Assembly (NCBI GenBank): GCA_017871115.1 | Contig: JAFCIZ010000002.1 | Span: forward strand, 1,757,501 to 1,821,500 | Length of the DNA stretch: 64,000 nt | Direction of reading: 5' to 3' | From: Cunninghamella blakesleeana | Lineage: Eukaryota; Mucoromycota; Mucoromycetes; Mucorales; Cunninghamellaceae | In this document: one piece after another, positions 1 to 11,134 of the stretch | Layout: each line of letters starts with the position of its first letter | Position numbering within the stretch: the stretch's first letter is position 1 | Program-made: the position numbers and the translations under genes | The notes under the pieces: model-generated | The model's input: only the letters and a program-made list of their open reading frames with translations | What the model was told of the DNA's origin: nothing | Databases searched by the model: none

Positions 1-420
1 AAGAAAAAAATTACCAAATTAAAAATAAACGGGGGAGTGAAATCTAATTTCCTTTTTTGTTTCATATTTTTTGTTCTATTGATCCACCATTTTTTGTAAT
101 AAGATCTGCACTCTCTCTTTTTATATTATAATTTATTACTATAGGTCTCCTTTATTTATTATTTATTGCTATGATCAACTACTCTTACTTAATAAATATA
201 CATATTTAAAAATAAAAATAACTTCAATGATTTTTTTAAAGAGTAATCATTTATTAAAATAAATAAAAAATACAAGGAGTATTACAAAATGAAATAATAA
301 TAAATTATTAATGTGTGTGTGTATGTAGTCGTGATATAAGGAATAAAGGTCAGGTTAAATCATTAGATAGCATAAACGGAGAAGGTTCTTTTTATTTATA
401 CTTTGCTATTGCATGTAGAT
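1..420. other. 3' flank of the LysM gene, no gene seen
   Basis: AT-rich DNA downstream of the minus-strand LysM gene. It holds several AATAAA-like stretches and a short GT run near 311-324 but no credible coding frame on either strand. A short frame that begins at 315 is antisense to the last exon of the LysM gene and is not counted. Confidence 0.6.
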
Positions 421-1278
421 TTATCTTCTGGTGGAGACACAGTAAGACTTGTTGGTATCAAGGTTATCACAACGGTGTTCACCAACACGGTGAAGTCCGG
501 GGTTAAGATCGTATAATCTTTCTTCACCAATACCATTTTCAGAAGCGAATTGAGCGCAATCTTTGTCAGTGGGGTAGACTAAAGACCATAAATTACACTT
601 GGGATCGACACGACGGACTGAGGAAGCAGGACGCTTGGTGCTAAATATATATAAAAAGAAAGTTTTTTTATGATTAGTTTATATATATATATATATAAAT
701 ATAGATAGATCAATACTATTATGATGATTTTAATATTTTTTTATTTTACCTAAGTCCCTTAGCGGGTCTCTTGTTTTTGGTAGGTTTGCTAGGACCCTTC
801 TTCTTGGGTTGCTTCTTCTTGGGTTGCTTCTTTTTAGCAGCCTTAACTTGAGTCTTGGAAGTCTATGAAAAATTATTAAAATAGATATATATTTATTAAT
901 ATTATTATTATTAGTTTACTATGATAATGACAATATGATATATATATATATATATATTAAAAACTTACAGAAACACAGACGCTTCTTCCACCAATAGCGG
1001 TATCCTTCTTAAGACCACCGTTTAAAGAAAGAAGAGTATCAATAGGAACGTTGAATTTTTCAGCGATTTCAGTAACAGAGTTACCTATTTAATACATGAA
1101 ACATAATATTAATAAAAAGAAAATGGATTTATATTTACATGTAAAAAATATGTATTTAATATATATATATATATATATTCTTACCTTGAACCAATTTGGT
1201 ACATCCATGTTTAGGATGAATAGCACTGGCCATACCAGCAATAGCAATAGTAGCAACAGCAATAAGAGAGAACTTCAT
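421..1278 (-). CDS. Secreted protein with two LysM-like domains
   Basis: Four exons, 1278..1185, 1084..969, 862..750 and 640..421, give a 180-aa protein; all junctions are GT..AG and in phase. Residues 1-19 form a signal peptide (MKFSLIAVATIAIAGMASA). Residues about 24-70 look like a LysM fold: a Cys, then NSVTEIAEKF, then LLSLNGGL. A basic linker repeats KKKQPKKKQP. A second LysM-like unit near the C-terminus has CAQFASENGI, LYDLNPGL and a closing Cys (SYCVS). LysM domains bind chitin or other N-acetylglucosamine polymers, so a role at the cell wall or outside the cell is likely. The Lys-rich linker could contact acidic polymers; that is inference. The fold assignment rests on motif reading, not a profile search. 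Confidence 0.8.
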
Positions 1279-1995
1279 ATTGATTTTGTTTTAAAAAAAA
1301 GGTGTAATAAAAAATGAAAGGAATGGGGTGGGGGTGATATTTGAATTAAGGGAAAGTATAAAGAAAAAAAAAAAAAGAAAAAAAAAAAGAAAAAGAATAA
1401 GAAATTGAAATCAATTTATATTGAAAAAAAAAAGAGCGGGATTTTAAAAGTTATATAAGGAAGAGGAGAGAAGATTAAAGTTTTTTCAAGCAATATATTA
1501 TGTTTTTAAGAAAAAGGAAAAAAAGCACGCCTTTTTTTTATTAGTTTTTTAACTTGATAAACTTTATACTATATTATAATTTATTGGAAATAGATTCGTT
1601 CAAATAGAACCCCACGAGAAAACAAGAAAAAAAAAAGAATAAAATCAACTTTTTTTTAAAAAAATAAAACTAAAGCAGTTTTCATTATAAAAGTGACATA
1701 TTTTTGAAATAAAAGAATGATTCTTTTAATAAAAAAAAGGAATAAGATCACACACGCACACACATACACACACAGACACAGGCACATTAACTCATGATAT
1801 ATAAATTTACCATAAATAAAACTTTATTTAAAACTTCCAAAATAAAATAAAATAACCCATCTAAGTAAAGAGGAACGATGTTGCGGATATTAAAATAGGA
1901 TTTCGATATATATTTTGAGTAACCTTTTTATCTTAATACACACGAGCATTTATTTTTTCATTTTATTTAATACATATTTTATTATATTAAGACCT

Positions 1996-2026
<31 letters not shown>

Positions 2027-2238
2027 GTGGTATATATAATGCTTTATTATTTATTATATATAACTGATATAATTGATTTTTTTAATAATGAATTGAATTA
2101 TATCTCCTTAAAAAATAATTATGCTGTCATAATTTCATTTTTATTTTAAAGAAAAGCTGATGTGTTAAAAGTAATATTAATACTCCGTATATATTTCATA
2201 ATAAAGAGATATATCTTAAAAATAGACATTATCACTTT

Positions 2239-2278
<40 letters not shown>

Positions 2279-2805
2279 ATTTATTATTTTGATTAATTGA
2301 CAATAAAATATAAAAAATTTATGCATTCGTCTATTTTTATAATATTTTTTTTTTTTTTTTTTTACTTTTATATATATGCTTAACTACTTTTCAATGATAA
2401 AAAAAAAGAATGAAAGAGAGTAAGATCATATGTAGCTAGATCATCTTAAAAATTTTAGTAATTTATAAACTAGATATAATATAGTAAGCTAATTATTTTA
2501 AAATGATCTTTTTTTTCCTAGTGAATTATGAATATCCATTTTTCCATTGTTATACATACTTCAAAATATTCTGGAATATCTAAATTCATTAAACTTTAAT
2601 ATAACACTTTATATTATCATTTTAGATCTTTTTTTTTTTTTTCTTTCATTTCCTAGTTTTTCCTTTTTTTCATTTCTTAATTTTCTTTCAATTTTTTTTA
2701 ATATTTAATGATTATCTAAACATAGATATAGTTATTTTATTGAATTAGTATTGATATGTATAATTGTCATCTTTCATCTCCACTATCTTTTTTTTCTACA
2801 TAACT
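1279..2805. other. Intergenic, low complexity
   Basis: Upstream of the LysM gene and downstream of the nucleotidase gene. It contains purine-rich A/G stretches at 1360-1440, a CA-rich patch near 1750-1790, (TA)n at about 2000-2025, (ATT)n at 2241-2275 and T-runs. I see no coding frame or RNA gene. Confidence 0.5.
2241..2275. repeat. (ATT)n microsatellite
   Basis: About 35 bp of uninterrupted ATT trinucleotides in the intergenic stretch between the LysM and nucleotidase genes. Confidence 0.9.
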
Positions 2806-4288
2806 CTATATATGCTTCAAGATTTCTAAAATAGGTATCATGTTTGCATCCCCTTCAATGACAATATCGAACGCTTGAAGATATCTAGGTTCTAAAAATT
2901 CAATATCGTGATTTAAAAATCCAATATTTAAACATAAATCATGTTGAATTCCTTGACTCATTTGAAGATCGCCCAAGGAATCACCTACTAGAATCACATT
3001 GGTACGATGTTGAATTAATGAGTAATAGGGTGTAGATTCTAATTGAAATTCAGATTTATTAAATACATGAATCAATGGATCATTGAATCCAGTGCAGATA
3101 TCATCCTTGTTAAACACCATCATATTGGATACAATGTGCATATTATCATAATATAATTGTCGTTTTAAAAGAATTTGTTCAATAATGTTTCCAATCCCCG
3201 CTGAAAAGACTAAGAATGGTATTTCTAAATCTCTACACTTTTGTAATACTTTATCCACTTCGGCTCGAAGCTCAATATTGACTTGCTCCACCATATTGAC
3301 AATGTCTATTTTAAAGTAGAAAGACAATAAAAAAAGAGAGTTTATTCATTTAATTTTATCTCTCTTCTTCTTTTCCTTTCTCCTCCTCTATATAATAAGA
3401 TTATATACATTTAAACTTACCTTGGCGTGTCAAGTTTTGTTTTACCATAGCTTCATGTGCTTTCATCCACCATTGAATCATGGAAGGTACTTTTTCTTCA
3501 AAAGTCATTGTTTTATCAATTTCAATAGGATAATACGTATTATATAATCTTGTTGTTTCTTTTTTGAACTGTATAATATATATATATATATATATGTATG
3601 TATGTGTATATGTATATATTAATAATTTTTATCATTTTCATTACTTTTACATAAATGTTTGTTTATATATCTTTTAGTTTATATTTATATATTATATGCC
3701 TATTTAGATTTATCTATTCATTTGTTTATTTAGATTTATCCTTTAACCTATTTATTTATTCAACCATTTTTTATAAATTTACCTCAGGGCTAAGTTTATC
3801 GTAACGAGCAGGTACACCATGGGATGAAGCATTACGTTCTAAAGCATCCGTCACCTTATTTCTAACCCAGTGTTTACTTATAGTCATATCAAAGTCTATC
3901 CATAATAAATATACATACGTATATAAAAGATATACAAAGTCAATACAAATGGTACATCTTTTTATTTTTAAAAAAATTCTTACCACATATAAAGTGTAAA
4001 TTGGATCTACCGCCCTGAATAATTTTTGATAATTTTTCAGCAGTAGCTACTTGATTTTTTATTCTAATAGTAGGGATTTGTAAAAGTTTTTGGACTATAT
4101 TATATATATATATGTATATATATCAAAGGAGAAGGAGTGTATAAACAATCAAAGTAACTACGATTAATATCAGTTCTAAAATAAAGACATTTAAACTTTA
4201 TCCCGGTCTTTTTCATTTTCTTCTTCTTTAATATAGATATTTCTATACTTATTAAGTACATACCTAAATTCTGTGCTATTGGCTCCAT
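2806..4288 (-). CDS. NT5C3: Cytosolic 5'-nucleotidase III-type HAD phosphatase
   Basis: Five exons, 4288..4264, 4094..3984, 3895..3783, 3568..3421 and 3305..2806, encode 298 aa, the usual size of cN-III enzymes. The HAD motif I is CDFDMTISKHW, where the first Asp is the expected nucleophile. Motif II is VFSAGIGN and the magnesium-binding motif is LVGDSLGDLQM. The family dephosphorylates nucleoside monophosphates, mainly pyrimidine and methylated ones, in the cytosol. The start ATG lies in a 25-nt first exon (MEPIAQNL). The codon of the nucleophile Asp is split by intron 2 (G|AC). No signal peptide is visible. Confidence in family is high; exact substrate is not shown by the sequence. Confidence 0.9.
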
Positions 4289-4667
4289 ACTAATTTATGT
4301 TGATAGAAAATAATAGTAATTATAAAAAAAGAAGGAACGAATGTAAAGAGCGAAATAAAAAAAAAAAAAAAATGCTTCTAAATTATTTAGTACAAAAATT
4401 AAACTTAAATAAATATCCGCTCATTCTTTTCTTTTTTGTTTAAAAAAATACAATTGTTAAATTATTTAATATTTTTTTATATAAACAATTTTTATTTAAA
4501 ATAATAATATATACAATAAACATTAAAGATTAAAAAAATAAATAGATTATACATATATATAAAAAAAATATCATTTATTAATATAGATATTTTTTTATAA
4601 TATATATAATATTATATACAATCAAAGTCTTTTTTTTTTTTAAAAAGAATAAAATAAAAAAATAAAA
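4289..4667. other. Short intergenic stretch
   Basis: About 380 bp of A/T-rich DNA between the start of the nucleotidase gene and the stop of the PPR gene. A-runs and T-runs dominate and nothing else is recognised. Confidence 0.5.
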
Positions 4668-7600
4668 TTATTCCATAACTAAATCAACTACAGCATTAAG
4701 AACTTTAGAAGGAAAATCCCGTTGTACCATTTGATCCAATACTGCTTTAGCTTTTTCAATCATATTATTATCAAGATAAGCACGAACCATAGCTTCATAA
4801 GTACTTGGTTCACGAATAACAAGAGTGATTTTTTTACCATGATTGTGATTTGAAGTAGGAGCAAGAAGGGTAGATTTATCATCGGTCATATTATTAAACA
4901 TCTTTTCAGCCTTATCTAGTAAACCCTTTTGACCATACCCACGGATAAATAGATTTTCGATATAAGGAGAGCTACTCTTTTGAATAGAAGCCAACATTTG
5001 ATGATATAATTTTTCAGCTCTTTCCAAAAGATCATTACTGATTAAAGTATCTAGCATGGCTTGGTAAACAGATTCATCAGGCTTAATTTTTGATTTACAC
5101 ATTTCTTCAAAGACGCGGTCAGCGCTTTGTACATCCCTTTGAAGCGTACCATAAGCATAAATAAGAGTACTGTAATGACAACAACTGGCACGAATTCCAT
5201 CCCGACGTTCCATTTCAGATAATAAACGATAAGAGGTCACCATATCATAGGGAGTCATACTAGCATATGCTTCCATTAATAATTTATAAGTATGAGGTGA
5301 GGGCTTGATATGACGACGGCGTAATTCTGCAAAATATTCCAAGACGCGTTCACGATTAGGTTGTTGACGAACATAAAATTGCATCATATTATTGAAGGGC
5401 CCTACTCTTGGTTGATAAGAAGGTGATGATAACATTTCATTAAAAAGACGAAGAGCATGTGTTTCTGAACCAGCACGTACACAAGCAGAGATAATAGCAC
5501 CATAAGTAATGGAATTTGGTGAGACTTTAAATTCACGCATTTCTTCAAATAAAAAGAGAGCAGGTTCCAATTTACGAGCTTTGGCTAATTTTGAAATCAC
5601 CACATTATAAAAAAAAGTAGTTGGTTTCACATTATGTCTTTTGGCTTCGTCATAAATAATCAAGGCATCAGAGGCTTCATCTGTGGCACATTTTGCACTA
5701 CCTAATAAAAGACTTGCATATCCATTTCCATCAGGTGAAAGACCCATTTCTTTGATTTTATCATAATAAACCTTTGCATGTGTCATGTTACCTTGTTGAG
5801 CGTACCCAATAAGAACACTGTTGGTGACTGCATAAATGGCTTGCTTTTTATCAAATTGGTATTTGCTATCATCTACCTTTTCATAAGCACTGAAACAAAG
5901 TTCATACATTTTGAGAGCAATATCCATTTGTCCTTGTTTACCAACCAAAGCAATGGCATCGCGCAAAGCATCAGGCAAAGGTAATTTATCATTCTTCATA
6001 ATGGAGGCTAACAAATCGACCGTCTTATCTAATTGATTTTGCATAACTAATTTCATAATTTCTTGTGAGGTAGTAAGGTCAAATAAGGTCATATCATTTA
6101 CAGGTTCACTAGTTAATGGTTGCTGTAATTCATTTTTATTTATGTTTTCATTTTTTGTATTTTCCAAGGATAATTTTCTTGGTGATGATGGTAATTTTTG
6201 ATCAATGTCATAGTTGCTATTATTGACAATGATAGATGCAGTAGTAGAAGCGTTAGAAGTAGTAGTAGTAGTAGTAGCAGTAGCAGTAATAGGGTCTATA
6301 GCATTACGCCAAGTTGCTTCAGCTTTTACATCACCACGGCGTTGCCAATAATTAGATACACGAGAAACCAAAGTAGAGGAAGGTACCAAACCATCTTGCT
6401 CCATTCTTTTTAATAAAGATAAAAACAAAGGCATAGGTTGATTCATTCCATCTTTTGTATCAATTTGTTGAAAACCAAATAAATGATAAGAAGGAGACAT
6501 CATGGCATCAAATAACATGGTATAATCAGACAAAATAAAAGACTGTTCCTGTTGTTGTTGAGAACCCATATCTTGATATAAACGAACCATCACCTTAGCA
6601 ATAGAAATAGGAAGTTTACCAGAAAATAAAAGAGGGACAGCTACTTGAGTTATTTTTAAAACTTGATGCAAGTCTTTTAAAAGAGTTATTAATTGTAAAG
6701 TTACATCTACTAAAAGACGTTGACCCTTCATCAAAGTACGAGGAGACAAGACACCTAATATAGTATGAAGAGCAGCTACAGCTTGATTGGTATCCTTATG
6801 ATCAATAAAATAAGAAATTATACGACAAGCCAAAATAGGATCAGGTTCTAATCTGGCAGCACGCATATCTTCCACTACTGATAATGCCTTATGACCTTGT
6901 TCTTTAGATAAACATAAAAGAGCATAGTTTGCAAGATTACCATAGGATTTAGCGATATCTGTTTTAATTAAATCAGCATAAACTTTATCAGCACCTTTTA
7001 TATCCTGTGTATGACAATATCCAGCAAGAATAGGACCATAAGTACTAGCGTCAGGCTGAGGTAAATTTTCAGAATCTTTTAATAATTGATCAACAACTTG
7101 ATGAGCTTTATCCATTTGGAGTTGTGTACAATAGTGGCGAATAATAGAATTATAAGGAATAATGGTTAGCTTTACATTATCTTGAATCATATCTTTCTCA
7201 ATGACGCGAATAGCACCTTCTAAAAGACCACATTTTAAATGAGAATCTACTAGAGCATTATAAACATAGGAAGCATCATGATTTCCCATCCCTTCTTTAC
7301 GTTCTTGATAAGTAGCAAAATAACGACGAGCAGCTTGAATATCCCCAGCACGTCCAAAAAGATTAATAAGGGCGGCAAATGTAGCAGCATTGGCATCAGC
7401 ATGGCTGGATTTTTCTAATTGTGTATAAACTTTAGTAGCATTGATAGTGTCGCCATAATGAGATAAAACACGTAATAATTGATTAAATAGATCTACCTCA
7501 AAGACTTGGGTATGTTGAGATAAAACAGCTTCATAAAAAAAGTCTAAGCTTTTGGCTAAATTGGCTTCTTTTTCTAAAATATCAATATCTTCCATTTTAT

Positions 7601-8621
7601 ATCCTGTACGTGCCGATTGGCGTTTTAACATGGCTATGGTTTTTTGGACTTCAACATCACGACGACAAAGTGTACGTATAAGAAGAGTATAAGTATAGCT
7701 ACTTGGTTGAATATTACTTGATCTCATTTCATCGTAAACTGCATGGTTTTAAAAAAAATAAAAAATGAAATCGATGAATTAAAATAAAAGAGTAGAGGTA
7801 AATAAATATAAAGATATTGAATTAAAGAGAGGCAAAAAGTAAAAATAGAGAAAGGAAATTTTTAAATAAAATAATTTAAAAGTCAGAATTCATATTTGTA
7901 TACACTTGAATATTTTATAATGATAAATATATATTTTATTATTATTTTTACCTTTAAGCATAGGAGTTAAAGGAGAACCTTCACGACGTAAAGTAGAATA
8001 AGCATCCAATACCAAATTATAAGTTTGATGAGTTACAGGTAAACCTTCCTTTTTAATAGCAGAAAATTCCATCATAACAGATTTCAAGTTTCCGTCTCTT
8101 TTCACGGCCAAAATACGGGTATTTGCTTCCAACGAAGCATTGTTTAAAAGTGGAGATGAAACTTCGTCTATGACTGGAGAAGTAGGTGGTGTAATAATAA
8201 TTGATTCAATAACTTGTGATTTATTTATTTTATTATCATCAGATAAAAACGAATTATCAGTTTGAGCTGTGTTAGTGGTAGAGATGGATGAAGAGGAAGA
8301 AGATGTGTCATCATCAATATCACCATTATCTATATTATTTTTATTTGTATCTGGGACAGTTGAAGGAGAAGAAGGTGGTGTTGTAGTTTTTATTTCTTCG
8401 ATATTAGATTCTTTACAGTCGTTATTATTATTAGTATTATTATTATTTATGATGATAGCATTTTTGGCAGCAAGGGCAGCACGTCTTTGAGCAGCTGTTT
8501 GACGTTTAGGTTTTTGTTTTTGTTCAGTTGTGTCTACTGAATGAGTTAGTTTTGTGGTTGCATTTATAGCTGATGGTAATGTAGCGTTAGCAAAAAATCC
8601 TGATGTATTTTTGATTTTCAT
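4668..8621 (-). CDS. Large pentatricopeptide-repeat (PPR) protein
   Basis: Two exons, 8621..7952 and 7738..4668, encode 1246 aa. The first about 170 residues are low complexity (Asn, Ser, Thr rich) after an Ala-rich basic patch (RRAALAAKNA). From about residue 185 onward the protein is a series of helical repeats of about 35 residues. Typical units read AFYNVVISKL-like or SITYGAIISACVRAG, with strings such as VYDEMRSSNIQPSSYTY spanning the splice junction. PPR proteins bind single-stranded RNA and in fungi act mostly in mitochondrial RNA processing, stability or translation. The N-terminus is only weakly like a mitochondrial presequence. A poly-Thr/Ala/Ser linker near the middle separates two PPR blocks. 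The RNA target cannot be read from the sequence. Confidence 0.88.
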
Positions 8622-8765
8622 TATGTTAATAAATATATATGAAATAAAAAAAAATAAAAAGTTTATAATAACAATATAACAAGAACAAATATATAAAAAG
8701 TTTTTTTTTTTCTAAAAAAAAAAAAAGAGTGAAGGAGAAAAAGAAAACAAAAAAAGAAAGTTAAT

Positions 8766-9503
8766 CTGATAGTGGTTTATATAATTTTCAATAACTGGGT
8801 TTAAATTTTATCATCAGTTTTCATCTGATAAAAAAATCTTTTTCGTTTTCTTCGTTTTCTATTATAATTTTAATTATAATCAAAGATCTTTTACATAGTC
8901 ACTTTTTAAACCATATTAATTATATAACATTATATATTATTATTATAAAAATATATAAAAAAACCCTTATTATTCCATTTACGATTTATTTCATTTTATT
9001 ATATTATATTTTTTATTGATTTATCTTTTTAACCAAAATAATATAATCAATTATCCCTTGTTAACGGACATTCAAGAATATAAGACCCGAGTAAAAAAAA
9101 AAAAAAGATCTGATAAAGAATTTTTATATAATATTATTTATGAACTTTAATTATTTTTTACTATTATTTTATAGATGAAAAAAACAAAAGATCATCATAT
9201 GATAACTGCTAAACTTATTATAATTTTTTTAAATATATATGCTTTTAAGGACAATATTTATTAATTTTTATTCTCACATTTAATATTCAATAATTATAGT
9301 CAATGCTTAATCATTTTATTCAAACATAAAGATACAAGTGGTATCCACTCGGGTGATGACGCCGATATGAAACTAAAGAATCTTTAGATATGTAGGTTAT
9401 ATATACTATTCAAATGTAACACAGAGTTGATATTATTTTATAGCGATTTATTATCTAACTCTCAAAAACTTAGTAAGAAAGAGTGAAAGTGATTCATTAT
9501 TAT

Positions 9504-9555
<52 letters not shown>

Positions 9556-9758
9556 ATAATAAAATAATAATAATAATTATAATATATATAAAAAAATAAG
9601 AAAAAATTACTATTTTAAAATGACAAGATATTAGATTATTACTAAAAGTAAGCTCATTTTTTTATAACCAATGGGAATTGAATTGTTTATCAGATGAAAT
9701 ATAATAATATCAAAAGTAACTGGGTTGTAAAATAATTAAAGCCTACTTGGATCTGATA
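8766..9758. promoter_or_regulatory. Cluster of CTGATA (GATA-type) motifs
   Basis: CTGATA occurs at 8766-8771, 8825-8830, 9110-9115 and 9753-9758, and its reverse complement TATCAG at 9688-9693. CTGATAA(G) matches the general recognition sequence of fungal GATA zinc-finger factors. The sites lie between two divergent genes. Binding is inferred only; in AT-rich DNA single GATA sites are frequent, but the extended CTGATA form is less so. Confidence 0.3.
9509..9550. repeat. (TA)n microsatellite
   Basis: About 42 bp of TA dinucleotides, the longest perfect TA tract of this intergenic region. Confidence 0.95.
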
Positions 9759-11134
9759 AGAAATCAATTCTTAAAATATAAAAAACTACTGTCACACTAC
9801 CATAGTATATCTTGATTTTTTTTCCATTTTTTTAGATGATTATTTTAAATAAAAGATCAACAGTATTTTGTAAACAATATTTATTTATGCACAAATACAT
9901 TTATAAAAGTTACTTTTTTTTCTTTTTCTCTCTCTTTTTTTTTAACCATCTTTTTTTTCTTTCTTTTTGATAATAAGCACGAGGTAACTATGACATCATC
10001 ACTTTTTTTTAAGATAGAGTTCAATATACAATATACATTTTTTTTTATTTTATAATAGATACAACTCTTTTTTTTTTAAAAAAAAAACGCGAATACTTGG
10101 CAAATATATATATATATATATATATACTCTAAAAACAATGATATCTACAATATTAATCCTCGATAAAAAAAAAATGTGGAGGATGACATACCAAATAAAT
10201 ACACAATTTTATATCAAAAAGATATATATATTTTAAAATTAATTTATATTTATTAAATAATGATTAAATAGCAATAAAAGCAACAACGCTCACGACAACA
10301 ACAGGTAATTTATATAAAAATTATACAAGAAATTATTTTTTATACCTCATTACATATTTATTTACTCAGTTATAAAAAAAAAGAAATGATTGGCTACAAG
10401 CAAATGACATATTACAAGTGGTCGGGGAATTAAACCTGATTGCCTAATGGAGTTATCCAGATTTATTACTTTTTTTTATCATATGTTGAAAAATGTTGAG
10501 ACATAATTGTTTCACTAATTGATATGTAACATGAAAGAATTAAAAAAAAGTGATAATGATAATAATTATAAAAAAAAAAGGGGTGGGGGATAAAACAACA
10601 ATAAGAAGTTATTTAACATTAGAAAGATAATGGTACATATTTATTTTTATTTTTTTATTCTAATATAATTTAGAATTGTTTATTATATAAATAAATAATT
10701 AAAACTTATATACTAATTTATAGATGAATGTTTATTTGTTTCAAAAATTACTTTATATCCTTTATAGTTTTATATATTAAAAAAACTATCATAGCAAAAA
10801 TAAGTTATAAAATGATCGCAGCACTTTTAAAAAAAGGTGTGGGGCAGTATATGAAAAAATGTGATCAACTTCAGCAGCGGAATTTAAAAACTATAAAATG
10901 CACCAAAAACCCCAATCCCCCACTAGTTTTATTTAATTTCATTTTCTCTTCCTCTTCTTTTCCTTTTCTTTTCATAACCTTTTTTAAATTAATATAACTT
11001 GTATTATTTTCTGTATTTATTATATTTATTTTTAAACCATCACTTTTGAATAATACATATATATATATATATATATTATTTAATTATTTATTCATTTTAA
11101 CATAGATTTATTAAATATAAAAAAATTTTTCACA

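Larger units (their letters stand above)
8622..11134. other. 2.5-kb divergent intergenic region
   Basis: Shared upstream DNA of the PPR gene (-) and the lipase gene (+). It contains (TA)n at 9509-9550, several CTGATA/TATCAG motifs, a somewhat less AT-rich patch at 9330-9380 and another at 10385-10450. No credible coding exon is seen; a frame starting at 10728 has no domain, and its composition is like the surrounding DNA. Confidence 0.5.

Noticed and set aside
8269..8490. Plus-strand frame with acidic and Leu runs
   Set aside because: Antisense shadow of the low-complexity N-terminal part of the PPR gene.
9330..9380. Possible C/D-box snoRNA (GTGATGA at about 9354)
   Set aside because: No D box (CTGA) at proper distance and no terminal stem was found.
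10728..10997. 89-codon plus-strand frame in the PPR/lipase intergenic region
   Set aside because: Its composition is that of the surrounding AT-rich DNA, it has no domain-like pattern, and no phase-compatible exon joins it to the lipase gene.
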